64,000 bases of DNA from Sipunculus nudus (GCA_026874595.1 CM049307.1:55325870-55389869), one strand, 5' to 3'; positions 11,974 to 24,378 are shown, numbered from the stretch's first letter. Numbers and translations are program-made. The notes: generated by a model from the letters alone, not told the origin.

Positions 11974-14900
11974 CTGAAATATGTAATAATAATAATAATA
12001 ATATTGATAATAATAGTGATGACAATAATAATACTATTGGGAATAATAATAACAATTTTGAATATTTTTATTATTTTTATTTTTATTATTATTATTATTA
12101 TTATTATTGTGCATGTTTAAATATTGCAGATTTGTTTGAATTAAAGTTTTCAAATATAGGATATCTGTAAACTTGATAACTGTATATCTATAAAAATTAC
12201 ATGTTTATTCGAATTTCAAATTTTTAGTTATATATTTCAGACTTCGTGGAGAACAGGTTACATTTTGAGCCAAATAAGGGTTTACAATCAGTCCCAACTA
12301 GAAAGAAAGAATGTGCATCATTATATACTTTCTGTCTCTATCACTTGAAAACTTGGAGAAAACAGATAAGTTGCTGCATACACAACTGCTACATCAACTT
12401 TCATGTTATTTTGAGATCGCCAAGTTTACGACAATGATACGTGTCTTTTTATTTAGTTGTGGTTTCTTATATTGTCTTATTCACTTTTCATATATAGTCA
12501 TAAAAGGTTTTAACAAAAACCCTTTCGAACAGAAACCCTCTGTTAAACAGTTCTTTTCCCGAAATGGTTTCTTTTAGTTAGTGGAAACCTTTTCTTAAAC
12601 AGAAACCCTTTCAGAACCCTTTGAAAACCCTTTTTTTACAGTGTTATGATACATGATATGATTATTGACCATGGTAATTTTAGTTATTTCTACTTGTATT
12701 TTTATATTGCCATATTACATCTGTCGTGTTATTCTGTTATCAGAATTGCATAATTCACTGATTGTCCTGCAATTTCGTGTGCTTATTATAGGACATAGAT
12801 GAGAAATAGCAATGAAAGTATGTGTAGATCGAAGCTTTGCCTTTGAGCCCCAAATTAAAACTCTGCCGAATACTATGTTATATATTCCTGTCATCCTGCA
12901 CAGTTTTAGGAAAATTTCCCAAAAAAGATCTTCAGGAATTTGACATTAATAAATATTCAGTACAATCGGCCCTTTAATTTTGAGTACAGATTTCTAATTA
13001 AACATCAATTTACCGGAGAATTTTTGCACTTATTGCTTCGAAATTTGTTCTGTATTTGATTTTATATCTTAGCCCTTTCCATTTAATGACACCTGCGATG
13101 TAATCTAACATAGTTTTTACTCTTTGTCTTGCCTGTTTGAAGGTTATGTGTGACTAGGTACCACAAATATCAGTAATGTCACAGGCGTAGCTCCTTTTAC
13201 TTCAGCAATTATATTTTGCCTCAGACGACCAAGTAACGTGCTTTTATCAGACATACATATTTCTATCATTATACCAAGTTTCAATAAAATTGGCTATCAT
13301 GTTTTATAGAAAAAAATTTGACTAAAAGCTGAGAACGTCAGCTCTTAACATCACAGGTCATGCATGTCAGCTGAGCATAATGACCCGTGGGTCACTTGGT
13401 CACGTGTTTAAGAAGTTAAACGTTGGGTTCTTAATGCTATTGAGTGTTACTAATGGGGGTAATGGGTAATCGTTGCACCTATACACCACGATACCCAGTC
13501 AGATATTGTATCGGTATCGTTAGATGTCCCCATTATCGACCCATTAAAGGTATTTAAAACCAACTTGCGACATTTAAATCTTATCTCTAAGGGTCATGAA
13601 ACGCATCTATGGTTGAATTTCATTGTTTAGAAACGAGATGAACCGGATCTGAAGGGCTAATGGTTTGGACATCATTTTTTATTAATGGTACTGAATTACA
13701 TTTTGTGTGAGTGCGCTTAATAACTTTTCTAAAAACAATTGGAAAATCGGCTTTGAATCTAAATTACAGCATATTATATACAGCAAAACCTCGCCTAACG
13801 ACCGCCTCTGTTTAGCACCACCTAAAAAGAAAGACCATTCTTTCACCGTCACAATTCATGAAACAGAGGCCAGAACGGCCCGATGAATCAAGGTCTGCCA
13901 CAGTGGTAGTAAGATGATGCAAAGGAACTTAACTCTGTACTTACCCAGTATTTCCAGTTGAACAGCTGTCATTGAAAATACATAGACATGGCGGGTAGTA
14001 GGGGTTATTAGTGTCCAGGTATCTAACAATCTGATCGTTCTGCAATACTAACCAGTTGTCGCCGGAAGAAACCTCTTTGCTTTCAACTTTCATGTACTGT
14101 TCACAGCGAACGGACGTTCCCTGCAGGTACATACACGTGGAAATATAAATTCATGTATTAGCAAGTGAATGAGAGTCACCCTTCCGATAGAGTTAGTTAT
14201 TGAGGTCAAGCAAACGTATTCCAAATCTCATTATATTATCATATAACATAATTGGTCATGAAAAAAATATTAATATAGATTTTACATAAAATGAGCCCAA
14301 TTCCTGGAGGAAAACCTTTTTTTCAATATATTTTTCCACTAAAAACATGAGGTTGTGTGATTTGTTCAAAAACTATTGGCACACCTATGAGCACTGTTTA
14401 CTCGGCTGTGATGTGACACAATGGGAAATCCCTTGTGACTAAATATTATAGATCTCGGTCAAAGCACGGTATTTCTGCCACTGTCAGTCCCAAATTTTCA
14501 GCTGAGAATAAAAACAACCCGCATTACTAGATCTAAGTTATTTAAAAAATTCAGTCCATGATGTCACATGTGTACATGCAGCCAAACAAATCAGGGCAAA
14601 GTCTTGGATCTGGATGAAATCCTCCATTCACACAACAAACGCAGGCGGAACAGGTTTACTTAACCTTATATTCGAAACGAATCTCTTCTGTTTGGGCAAT
14701 GCGGGACGGCCGGAACTACTTGTCTCAACTGTCAAACTTTAAAATAAAAATTTATGACATTTCAAGGAAACACCTTTTATTTACATTCCACATGCGCATG
14801 CTTACAAAATGTTACTTATTCCGTAAATTCCCTGAAAACCACCATGTTTGTGTTATTTGTTTTAAAAGAATTCTTATCCAACACACTTCAATGGACTACA

Positions 14901-17900
14901 TTGTCCGAGTCAGATTTTGAGTCAAACAATTCTTAAACAGTAGTGCTGTGAGTCAGAGTCTCCATAGTGTGAAAGATTTTTTTACAGTCGGAGTTACCTA
15001 AGAAACAGTATTATTAAAAAATATGAGAAAATGTTTCTTCATATTTTTACATATCAGTTCCGACAATAGAGGTCAAGGTTATCAATTTTTTTTTTTGGCG
15101 TCAATTTTTCATCCAGAGGGGGTGCACACACACACACCATCTCACACACACACTCACACACACACATATATGTGTGTATATATATACACCTTTTTAGCGT
15201 ATTTATGACACATTTCAAATTTATATATTTAATCACATTTCAAATATATTACAATTAATTATAAGGTACCCCCCTGCATTGACGCCCCTAAAGGTCGTTT
15301 TTCACATGCAAAACAACCTCATATGACAGTTACCGTCTGGATAATGTAATGTATTAACTAGAGGTGCGGACCTGACCGCTTGGACCAGTCCGGTCCACAA
15401 TTTTGAACTGGACCAGATAACACAAAATACCGGAGCTTTGATTCTTAAGTTATTTTTATATGAGGCGTGTTTTAGATGAATTGTATGGATTGCATGTACT
15501 ATATGGATGCATTTGTTGTGTTTGATAAATTTCAACTGATAATCTAACCCTTATTATAGACAAGGTGTTTGCGTCTGAAATTAGTTTCTTAAAGAAAGAC
15601 CCATTAACCACAATAGATGTTTTAAAACACTAAAAAGGATGGAATTACCTTCAGGGCTTCCAGCTGCTCTCCAGTGACAAAATACGATGGGGTAAGGTGA
15701 TGGCCGCCCGGTGTTTCATATCCTTGCAGATGTTGGCGCGACTCCATGTTGTGCTTCACTATGGTAACAGCCTCAGAAGGACCCGACCTTTCACAATATA
15801 CGGACCTCCCGCTAGCTGTTAAAAGGACATTTTTGTGAATCCTACAGGAGGACACATCTGTATTTCTCGGTTCCGTCATATTTCAATTTTAGATTAGTAT
15901 TGCAGTTACTTTAATCAAGTGCGTTCTTATGACCTATTCCGCTGACAGAGATTCAGTAATCTTGAACTATTTGTTTTAAGAACACAGTTTTCAAAACAGA
16001 ATCAGTTACATAAAACCCATTTTCAAATTTCCCCTTAGTTCTGTGTGAATTATTTTGTGTAAAACTATTAAAGTTAATCATTCTTGAAGTTCTCATTTTG
16101 CTGGAAGGTGAAAACGCATGATCTTTATCCCCCGTCAGCTATGATAATGATTCAGATTTTCCCGACAGGACCAACGGTTATGGAATGTTTGCCAAATCTG
16201 CCCCTCAGTCAATATTGCTTACTTTTTTCCACCTAGAAGTGGTTTTGATGAAAAAATTCTGTTTCATTACCATTCCAAATAATCAGCCCAGCTAATGATG
16301 GAGGTTCGATTAGATCTCCTTTTAGGGAATGACGTAATTGTTAGGATAATAAATGTCTGAAATTCACAACAACAAATTTACCTTCATTAAGAAATAATTT
16401 TGTAAATAATACTCTTTAAAAAATGATTTGTTGTCAACCGCCAGTTTGTGCCCACTAAGAGACACCTAAAGAACTCACTTTCATTTTTTTTTACATTTGG
16501 AAGTAACGATATATTATTGAGTTTAATGCGCATAGTTTTTTTTTCTGTAAACGTGTGAGGCAATTCTTTTTACAATTGTCGATGTCTGTACAAAATATTC
16601 TAACATGAAGAAACCATCGAATGAATCTATTTAACAATGTAATAAAAATCGTATAGACGCTTTATGCTTTTTGTCCCCGGCTTCCTCGGAAAGGATTTTT
16701 TTGTTCCAAATTGGAATTGATTTTGGTCTGTCTGTCTGTCCGTCCGTCAGGTTTTCGTTTCCGTGCGAAAACTTTCCTATATATTATCGGATTTCATTCA
16801 AATTTGGGTCAGTGATTGCTCTCATGCTTACCTTGGTTGGGATTAGTTCTGGAGTGTCTGTCTGAAAATTCATTATCGCAAGCTCAATATTTGTTTCCAA
16901 TTCACAACTACAATTATGACATGTGGAACCATCTTCAGGGGGACAATGAAAACTAAAACACAGCTAATATGACATGTGGAGACATCTTCAGGGGAAAATA
17001 AAAACTTAAACATATTGAGAAGACAAGCCTGAAGATCACAGGAAGCTAAAACAATAACAAGAGGCGGAAACGGGGCACATAAATTGTTTTATGTATACTT
17101 GATTTGTAGTTTGCACCTCGCTGAAATGAAGTACTTTTTTCAATCTATTTTTAGCCATTTCTTGAGTTGTATGTATGTAATGTACAGGAATTGAGATGTT
17201 TTTCCGGTGTTTCACTGAGAACTAAAACTGTAAGGGACTTAATAGACTGAGAAGTTACACATATATATATAGTATTTATTAACGTGTATTAATGTTTATT
17301 AACTATATTAAAGTAAAATGTCAAGGATCATGTAGCTAATTGGTCATTTTCCCATGGGAATTTCTAGTTTGTTCGTTTTGAAACAACAATTCTCAACTGT
17401 TTCATCTTATATAGTTTTGAGAAAAAATGTTTTAGTAGGTTTGATATGATGAATTTGATACGCATATGTTAATATTTTCAATATACATGTAGGCTGAATG
17501 TGCATTGGTATTGCAAGAGCAATCCCCGCTTCATTCCCGTATGTTAACAATTTCATCTTTCATGGATTTCAGATCAAAGTATTTTTCTTTACGTTGTCAC
17601 AATTAAATGTTTGTTTTTTAGGGCAAAACTGCTCCGTCCGGGCTCATTATAATAATCCGGTTTTTCGTCCGTTCTTAATTTTTGCTGTCTGTCGATCCAT
17701 CCGTTCATGCGACTGCTGTGTAAATTTTTCCGAATCATGACACCCTAGAGAGAGGATGTGCTCTGTCGAATTCAGTTAAACTAATGAATATGTGTTGGTG
17801 TGTGTGTGATTGTGTGTGTGTGAGAGAAAAAAATATGTTATTGATGAAGAAACGGCTGTTTCTGTCAAATAGCCATATTGATCCTGTAATAGTTAACTAG

Positions 17901-18446
17901 ACTATATATTACTGATGATATATTGATGAGAAACGGCTGTTTCTATCAAACAGCCATAGTGATCCTGTAGTAGGTAACTAGACTATATATAACTACTCAC
18001 TCGCATGACCGTCCGGATATATGGAGTAAACCACGCCTTGCGATTGAAACTGTCCGGTTGCCACCAAGTCCCCACAGTGCCTTGGTAAAATGTCTGCTGT
18101 AAAAAAGAGTTATTTTTATCATAAAAATGTGTAAAAAATCAAAGAATAACAGATTAAAAGATGTTTGTATGCATAGGTGGCGCTGTTAGAATGCTTTAGG
18201 TTGAATATATCCACGGTAAAGTTTAATCAGATGATAATACATGCTCATGTAAGGAATATTTGAATATGTAAAAGAGAAATTCAAACAATGTCTGACCTGA
18301 GTTTATATGGATTTTTTATTATTATTCATGAACGCGCTGATTGAAACCAAGCTCTGTGACAACTTACCCGGTGACGTCGCCTTTACATTCGTTGATGACG
18401 TCATAAGGGCGACTCCAACCACCAGGCATAGCTTTAAACCAATCAT
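11751..18446 (-). CDS. Gene A: secreted Caspr-type fibrinogen-like protein, five exons, complete
   Basis: Exons on the minus strand are 18446-18368, 18096-18001, 15815-15649, 14120-13945 and 11973-11751. All have GT donors and AG acceptors, and the phases close exactly: 741 nt, 246 codons plus TAA. Exon 1 gives a signal peptide beginning MIGLKLCLVVGVALM. The mature part has CGDLVATGQ, VYCERSG..AVTIVKHN, RCEQYM, a PPCLCIFNDSC cluster, CAGF, VKTIAVGDTG and LGPLRC, in the order seen in the fibrinogen-like region of Caspr/neurexin-IV proteins. There is no laminin-G domain or membrane segment; the frame stops about 23 residues after LGPLRC, with a Cys-rich tail (SFCCYVIC). I infer a small secreted protein; its ligand is unknown. 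A spliced continuation from a possible GT donor (AAGAGTAAAT) in the last exon is possible. Gene B downstream is a tandem paralogue. Introns contain AAT repeats and MITE debris. Confidence 0.75.
11985..12112. repeat. (AAT)n and (ATT)n microsatellite
   Basis: AAT repeats change to ATT repeats partway, forming an inverted simple repeat that could fold back. It starts about 12 nt upstream (in gene A's direction) of the terminal-exon acceptor, inside intron 4 of gene A. Confidence 0.9.
12113..13944. other. Intron 4 of gene A; repeats only
   Basis: No exon-like frame is seen. GAAACCCTTT-type words recur at 12505-12640. A pogo-like terminus, TACAGCAAAACCTCGCC, stands at about 13780-13797 without a recognisable partner. 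The remainder is ordinary AT-rich sequence. Confidence 0.5.
13945..14120 (-). CDS. Gene A exon 4
   Basis: 176 nt coding GTSVRCEQYMKVESKEV and a Cys cluster PPCLCIFNDSC. The donor is GTAAGTAC and the acceptor TACCTGCAG. The 'CEQY' and 'CxC..ndsC' pattern matches the middle of the Caspr fibrinogen-like region and the paralogous exon at 448-620. Confidence 0.75.
15116..15187. repeat. (CA)n/(TATA) microsatellite
   Basis: CACACACA with CACACTCACA interruptions leads into TGTGTGTATATATATA. It lies within intron 3 of gene A. Confidence 0.9.
15649..15815 (-). CDS. Gene A exon 3
   Basis: 167 nt, exactly the length of gene B exon 3. It codes VYCERSGPSEAVTIVKHN and VTGEQLEALK. The segment resembles the 'VYC....WTIV.H' stretch of Caspr fibrinogen-like regions. 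It ends in phase 0 at a GTAATT donor. Confidence 0.75.
16660..18000. repeat. Repeat-rich part of gene A intron 2
   Basis: TCTG/TCCG runs near 16728 and 17625-17700 are fragments of common dispersed repeats. A tandem duplication of about 60 bp (ATGTGGA..CATCTTCAGGGG) lies at 16918-17005. Another of about 80 bp at 17845-17995 has each copy carrying GAAACGGCTGTTTCT and AACAGCC, which can form a hairpin. No exon is seen. Confidence 0.6.
18001..18096 (-). CDS. Gene A exon 2
   Basis: 96 nt coding DILPRHCGDLVATG and VVYSIYPDGHA, the N-terminal Cys motif and 'yPDG' turn of a fibrinogen-like domain. The acceptor TTTTTTACAG and donor GTGAGT are clear. It enters after one nucleotide of a codon and leaves with one nucleotide, matching exons 1 and 3. 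Confidence 0.7.
18368..18446 (-). CDS. Gene A exon 1, signal peptide
   Basis: The exon codes 26 residues plus one nucleotide. It has a short basic start, a hydrophobic core LCLVVGVAL and a polar TSSTNVKATSP end, which is a standard secretory signal. The donor GTAAGTT is strong. A pyrimidine-rich stretch ending in CCGTAG lies 6 nt before the ATG, so a 5'-UTR exon may be spliced on; a candidate donor, GAAGCTGAG followed by GTAAGC, lies near 18807. A TATAAA at 18494-18499 is the alternative for an unspliced start. Confidence 0.65.
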
Positions 18447-18452
18447 AGCTTT

Positions 18453-19139
18453 CTACGGAGAGAAAGAAAAGAATAATTTAATATGCCGAAGTATTTATAT
18501 TGTTTATGATGCCTTATCAGAGACACAAAACACCACCATTATAGTGAGCCTGTTCAAAATATTAAAGGTGCCCATTTACTTACCTTTTGAAAAAAGAATT
18601 GATGTAATTTCTGGCTTCCTCTGTGTATATGTAAATGATCTAAGGGCAATTTTGGTCGTGAAAAGTTCTTATAAGGCCTCCGTCAAGGATGTATGAACCT
18701 GCTTATCTACGACATGTTTGTAAACACAGCAATGTGACAAACGGAAAAAACATGTAACCAAAGGTGGTAGGTTGCATACGATCATGGTATTGTCATACAA
18801 ATGCTTACCTCAGCTTCTTCTTCCGTTAGTTTGCGTTTCTTTCGTCAGGCCAGGACATGAGCACATGTCCTGTGTGTGTGAGAGGGACGATTATTGGTGA
18901 TAGTTATTAAATATACAGTCCAGTTGCATTCAAGAGCGTAATATATATTTCATTGGAATCCAGTCACTAATTCAAGTCGGTCCTTTGGGACTTCGAGGGG
19001 GCACTTCCGTACACAATAGTAACCAAGACACAGCTAAATATTGTTAAACGGGCTGGTCGATCATATAATAACCCATTATTTGTCAAATTTCAATAATTGT
19101 TCTACAATCCATTATTTTCATTCGATTTTGATTATTAAT
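18453..19139. other. Upstream region of gene A
   Basis: A possible 5'-UTR exon of gene A ends at a GTAAGC donor near 18807 (minus strand). Otherwise no coding signal. The plus-strand open frame at 18307-18696 is antisense to exon 1 and has no family features. Confidence 0.4.
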
Positions 19140-19332
19140 CAGTGGCTGATCTAGGATTTTTTTTTAAAGGGGAGTGACCAACCTAGGAAGTGTAATAAAA
19201 ATAGATAGGAAAAGGTCCCCAGACCTAGAATAGGGGTGGGGTCCAGGCCGGAAATATTAGCTGACAACCCTGAAAAAAGGCTGTTGCGGCTCAAAATAAG
19301 GGCGACCGGACCCCCATCTGGATCCGCCACTG
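19140..19332. mobile_element. Short MITE with CAGTGGC termini
   Basis: The left end CAGTGGCTGATCTAGGA and right end CATCTGGATCCGCCACTG are imperfect inverted repeats. Element length is 193 bp and it is non-coding. No clear target duplication is visible. Confidence 0.6.
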
Positions 19333-19860
19333 TATTTGCAATCAAATATGGAATAGCGCCATGTCCGTGATCACCAACAGAACCAAAGGAGTCTCATTGG
19401 GCTATAACTTTCCTGGACTCCCAGTTATCTTTCGGGTAACAACTAACCCCCCCCCCCCGCCCCACAACCACCAGAAAGAAAAGACACACTGGGAACCGTA
19501 TAAGTTCAATAATTCAGCGAGCCGTTCTAGCGTCTATTTCATAACTAAAATGAACAAGGCAATTGTACTAATCAATGACTGGCGAGCATTTGTTCTGCGC
19601 GACCGCCGTGCATGGCGCGTTTAGTGCTGAACCTGGTTGAAACTAGGCATCGAAAACCTAACCAGTCAAATACAGCCATATAAACCTGTCCCGTTACTGG
19701 TGGCCTTGTTCAGATGGCGTGTGGACAGTGTATTGTTTACATTCTTTTCTTTGGATTTGATTGGAAATTGTTATTGCGGCCAGAACATTTGAAGACAAGG
19801 TGACTGCTAACGTAGAGGTTAGATCCTTGCTGGTGAAATTCAGACGGCTAATCATTAAGG

Positions 19861-20408
19861 ATGTGAGATATTATCAATATATCGGTATATCGCTATACGG
19901 TGATTTGCATATCGAATTCATATTGATATTTCTCGATATTTTATTGACGTGCCTAACTATGTTTTATAATCAAATTAGAAATCTATAGGGTTTGGGATTA
20001 ATGACAAGCAATCAGTAAGTTTTTTTTTATAATAATTATTCTTTAATATTCTCTCCATACATTTTATGATAACTGCAGGAAGATCAGCTTAACAATATTA
20101 TTGTTACAGAAGGGAACCTTGCGATGTGGTATATGGCTGTGATTATGCACACCATATTTCGTGTTTGAAATAAAATTATCTCTATAATTTTTATAGTTTC
20201 ATTAAATTTACCTTGATAAATAATAATAATAAAAATAATAAAAGTAATAATAATATATATGTATATATGTATATATATATACATATATATAAAACACATT
20301 TATTTCCAATAAATTCAATACAGTGAAAATATCACAATATGTATCGCAGTACGGTACCACATACCGCAATATGTTGCAACACAAAATTTGTAGGCGATAC
20401 CCGGGGCT
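19861..20408. mobile_element. hAT-like MITE family, copy 1
   Basis: Opens with ATATTATCAATATATCGGTATATCGC and closes with ATTTGTAGGCGATACCCGGGGCT. The same end-motifs and internal words occur at 22281-22955 and 25928-26432. An AAT/AAAAT/TATATG microsatellite lies at 20220-20290 in the middle. 'GGGCTGGGTATCG'-like termini are common in hAT MITEs. No coding sequence. Confidence 0.55.
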
Positions 20409-21036
20409 TATAATCATTACGTGCTGTCGATTGATCTCCCATATTGCAAATTCCCTGTAGATTTAGTTTTATGAATATTATTGGCATGCCACATTTCTAA
20501 CAAGCACTTGTTTGACTAGATCAAACGGCTGGCTGTGTAAGTATATAGGACTGGTTAGGAAGTTGGATTGAAATAAAGGACTTTCGGGGCATAACGCCTG
20601 ACTAATAGCAAATGTGCTCATAATTGATTGTGTTATTGTGTGTGTGAATGAGAGATTATTGTGTGACACGCAGCAGGAGGTTAATGTTGTAGGGATCGTC
20701 GGATAATGCCATCAAACGCGTAGCCTATATATAGAAATTAGATTGGGCCAGTGGCGTCAATTTATCTTCCAGGGTGTGGGGGTGACTCGCGGACAACCAC
20801 GCCCCCCCCCTGCCAACCAGGCCACCACATATATACACACATATATATGTACTTTGGTATATGCACCTGTACCCTACAAAATACTATTTTAAATTGAGTC
20901 CGATAAATGCGAGGTCGATAACAAGCATTTCAATTTAAACTGTAAAGTCGTATGTGTTATCGAACCCTGACAGGCGTATTCGTTTAAGTTTCTAGATCTC
21001 GAAACTGCTCATGTGGGCAGTTATTTGTGTTTGTAT

Positions 21037-21089
<53 letters not shown>

Positions 21090-22280
21090 AAAACATGGGA
21101 GTGCGAGTTTCATGTCGAAATTATTGGTATACCGCTAGTAAGTCGAAATAATAGGGATATATTGAAATTCTACAAAGAGATATGTTCTGTTATCGAGTCT
21201 ATTATATATCAGTGGGTTAATACGAGCTTTCTACTAGAACGTCATTGACTATTTTTATAGTTATTTATAGACAATTGACTATGTTACTTAAAGACAAAAT
21301 ATGTTAAAATGTCGTTTGCTGGAGAGGTCCTCCAGTGCTTATTATATCGACCCCCTCCCCCCCCCCCCCCCCAAAAAAAAAAAAAAAAAACAGTGTTTCA
21401 AGTGTTGTTTTTTACACAAACATGTGACTTTCTTATATATGTATTAATATTTATATAAATTATCGTCCGACGACACCGTGATATCTCAATATACGTGATA
21501 ATGATTAAGGGAAAGTAAAATAAAGCTCATGTGCTGCTACAAATTATACAGGAGAAATTGAAGGAGGTAATGGACTAATCCTTATCTGGAAAAAATAATG
21601 CGGTCACGAAAGTGACGATAACGTCCTCCCCAGAATATATATCAACGGTTGAATATTAGCCATGACAACATGACACTCAGGCCTTTTAGAATAACTGAAT
21701 GGGGCCTGCGAGTCATGATACAATTAAGTTATAAAGGGCCATTCTAAGGGTCGGATCAAAATAATTGCTGTGCTGTAGTATTTACAACAGAGGCTTATAT
21801 GGTCGTGTTATATTTGGTAAATAATGAAGAAACATGTTGTTACATAAAATTAATATCTTAGTTACCTCCTTACTTCCCTATTGCACCGATTTACACAAAG
21901 CTGTCAAGCCATGCATCATGACATACGCGGAGACAAACTTTAGCGAGTAAAACCTCGTTATTAATAACTCTTTATTAATAACTGCTGCATGAATATTCGG
22001 AAGTAAACCGTGAATGTAATATTTATTATTTTTCCCCACAGGATAACGTCACTTAATATGTCGTACTTCGGAAAAATAACATTTCGACAAGCAGATGAAA
22101 AAGTATTTTTAGAAATGGCGTGCAAATCTGCATGAACTAGAATTGATACTAACCCGATAGCTTCCACTGCCATCCCAACGTCTTTAAATGATTAAAATTC
22201 GAGGTTTGGGTGGCAGGCTGCCGCTAGGTCAAACAGGCAAACGGGAACGAATGGACACTCGTTATTATTTACATGTATAA
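20409..22280. other. Non-coding, simple repeats
   Basis: Contains (AT)n at 21035-21081 and a C-run followed by an A-run at 21351-21390. The sequence before the C-run (CAGTGCTTATTATATCGACC) is repeated at about 41775, so it belongs to a dispersed family. A 'CAGTGGCGTCAATTT' MITE-type end is at 20751. I see no gene. Confidence 0.5.
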
Positions 22281-22955
22281 AGAGCTGCGCGATATTATCG
22301 CTATATCGGTATGGGCAATTTTCAAGTTGGCCTGATAAACTTTAGATCAAAGATCCGTCCCAGAAAATGTCCATGTCTGCTTAGTGACTTCTTGGTATAT
22401 GAGAAATATTTCCATAAAACAAAAAGAAAAAAGTACTGAATAAGGGTATAATAATTAATCATTCATTATATATCGTCTCCTCACATCTTATGACAACTAC
22501 AGGAAGATCAAGTGTCAAGTTAACTATTGTGTAAGAACGGCAGCCTTTGGAGGTGGTACATTCCTTGATTGTACAGGCCACCTATACCTCTTTGTGCTAT
22601 AAGCCACAATCCAGAATTCTCTAAGTGCAATTTAAGACCTAAATAAAACTTTGATCCCGAAGGTTACTTTAAGGTACGTCAACAACAAGTAAGTACTTTA
22701 CTAAGTAAATCAGTAAGGAGTTTGCCATATTTCGTGTTAGAAATATAACTTTTACAGCATACCTTTTATTGTGGCATGATTTAACATTAAAAAAATTATT
22801 AATAATAATATTAATAGTTTATATATAATAAAGATAACACACTATTATTTCCAGTGAATTAAATGCAATGAAAATATCGCAATACGTATCGCAATACGCT
22901 ATCACATATCTCAATATATATTGCAATACGAAATTTGTAGGCGATACCCAGCCCT
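22281..22955. mobile_element. hAT-like MITE family, copy 2
   Basis: The most complete copy. The left end AGAGCTGCGCGATATTATCG matches the inverted right end AGGGCTGGGTATCGCC. Internal landmarks shared with the other copies are GTCAACAACAAGTAAGTAC, 'catatttcgtgtt.gaaat' and the AATAAT tract. It is non-coding. Confidence 0.6.
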
Positions 22956-23260
22956 ACTCGTTATAACCCCGTAGCATGTGCAACAGCCCAATCCACGAGC
23001 CAGAAGTCTCCGGCACGTGCCTTCCTGTACAAGCTGGTCCGCAATCTTCGGCGCAGTTCGCTCCATCTGGTTAAAGGCGGCCTGACAAAGCACCCCACCT
23101 GTGTAACGGCCAACGGACAATCTGTCCTCTCCGTAACAGCGGCCGGTCGTTCATCTGACGAGATGGCGCGGGTCATGAACGAGCAAACGACTCCCGAGGG
23201 AAGCTCGTTACGTCATCAAGTTTTCGTCTTAGTGGAAGGGGAAGGGTATATATGTTACGC
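22956..23260. other. CpG-rich stretch, no gene assigned
   Basis: Distinctly richer in C+G and CpG than its surroundings, with open frames on both strands (up to 71 codons) that match nothing I know. TATATA near 23248 and the palindrome cluster that follows could make this a promoter-like or transposon-terminal region. Confidence 0.3.
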
Positions 23261-23261
23261 G

Positions 23262-23402
23262 CCATCGGTCGATCAAGCCCATCGGCCGATGGGCTTGCGC
23301 CATCAGTCGATCGACCGATGGGTTGCCCATCGGCCGATGGGCTGACCCAACGGCCGATGGCGCAAGCCCATCGGCCGATGGGTTCGCGCCGTCGGTCGAT
23401 AT
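23262..23402. repeat. Cluster of CCCATCGGCCGATGGG palindromes
   Basis: Perfect 16-bp palindromes occur at 23278-23293, 23326-23341 and 23367-23382, the first extended to 22 bp by flanking AAG/CTT. Half-sites (CCATCGGTCGAT, CATCAGTCGATCGACCGATGGG, AACGGCCGATGG) fill the gaps. About 140 bp in all, and GC-rich within AT-rich DNA. Confidence 0.85.
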
Positions 23403-23760
23403 AAAATATCACGCTGTACAATCCATGTACCATGAATATTTATTTATTCAGATAAATATTATTCATACATCTAGTTTCCAAAATGTTACCTATAGTAACA
23501 AAGATATCATAAAACTTGACTAATAACTAAAAAATAAATCTACTAACTAATATCATATATGTAATCTCCGATATGAGTCTTTGAGTCACAGATTATAACA
23601 CCTTATTGTGCATATATACATATCTCAAAACATACCTATATATAAACATACCTAGTGAACGACTTGTATATATTACTTAATCGGCGGGTAGCGCTGTTTG
23701 CAACAAATCAAGTCGTATTAATTCTATTTTGCGAGAAAGTTAGCTGATTTCAATTATGGC

Positions 23761-24378
23761 CTAATTCCTGAACGTCCTCGGAAAACGGACTGTGATTGCT
23801 GCTGGAAATGGAGGGAGGTTCCCGCTAGGCAGATGTGTGGCCAGATGACATCTAGGATAAATATAATTCTGGCTACAAGGATCATTGCCCACAAGGAGGG
23901 TTTTAGCATAGGCTAAGGCTAAGACTCCACAGTCACTGGAGTTGGTTTGTTTGTGAACATTCATAACTTGAAGGGTTAATTTATCTGGACTAATCTCCAT
24001 AAATTTCGCTATGAGCGTTTTGGTTGAAGCGGATGGTTTCTTACACAAAGAGTCATACACGTTGACGGTACTGCCTTCCTCTCCGATGTTAGATGCTGTT
24101 ATCCAATGGTCCCTATTCACATGAAAAATTTGAACAAACTCTTTTGTAGGTTTGGCCCCCCATTCTCTTCGTTGTTGAAGTACAGTGTCTTTCAGGCCAT
24201 CGTACTCTGGATGATCCTGGCGCATGATTTGACTTGCTGTCAACATATGTTTGTCATTTAACCATCCGTTAGAGCGGGACAGAGTCCTGACGTCTCTCTC
24301 ACCAAGTTTGGCCGCAAACGATGCTGATTTTCGTACCGATTTGACTTCAGGGGGAGTGTCTGCTGACGATTTTACTGA
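23761..24378 (-). pseudogene. Ulp1/C48-like cysteine protease domain, in frame behind the integrase stop
   Basis: Directly after the integrase TAA (24379-24381) the same frame continues SVKSSADTPPEVKS, then SNGWLNDKHMLTASQIM, the start of a Ulp1-type fold. From the ATG at 24246 (residue 1) the catalytic elements are H47-W48 (RDHWI), D65 (VYDSL), Q100 and C106 (QTNSSDCGVLALA), all present. The end (GNLPPFPAA) also fits transposon-borne Ulp1 proteases. The domain is uninterrupted to its own stop at 23761. It is either the C-terminal part of a polyprotein cut by a nonsense change, a readthrough product, or a separate short ORF starting at 24246. Confidence 0.65.

Noticed and set aside
18307-18696. 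129-codon plus-strand ORF
   Set aside because: It overlaps, in antisense, gene A exon 1 and its upstream region, where the minus strand has matching splice sites and a signal peptide. No family motif.
23278-23382. CRISPR-like repeat from palindromes spaced 41-48 bp
   Set aside because: Gaps contain mutated copies of the same half-site rather than unique spacers, and no cas gene is present.
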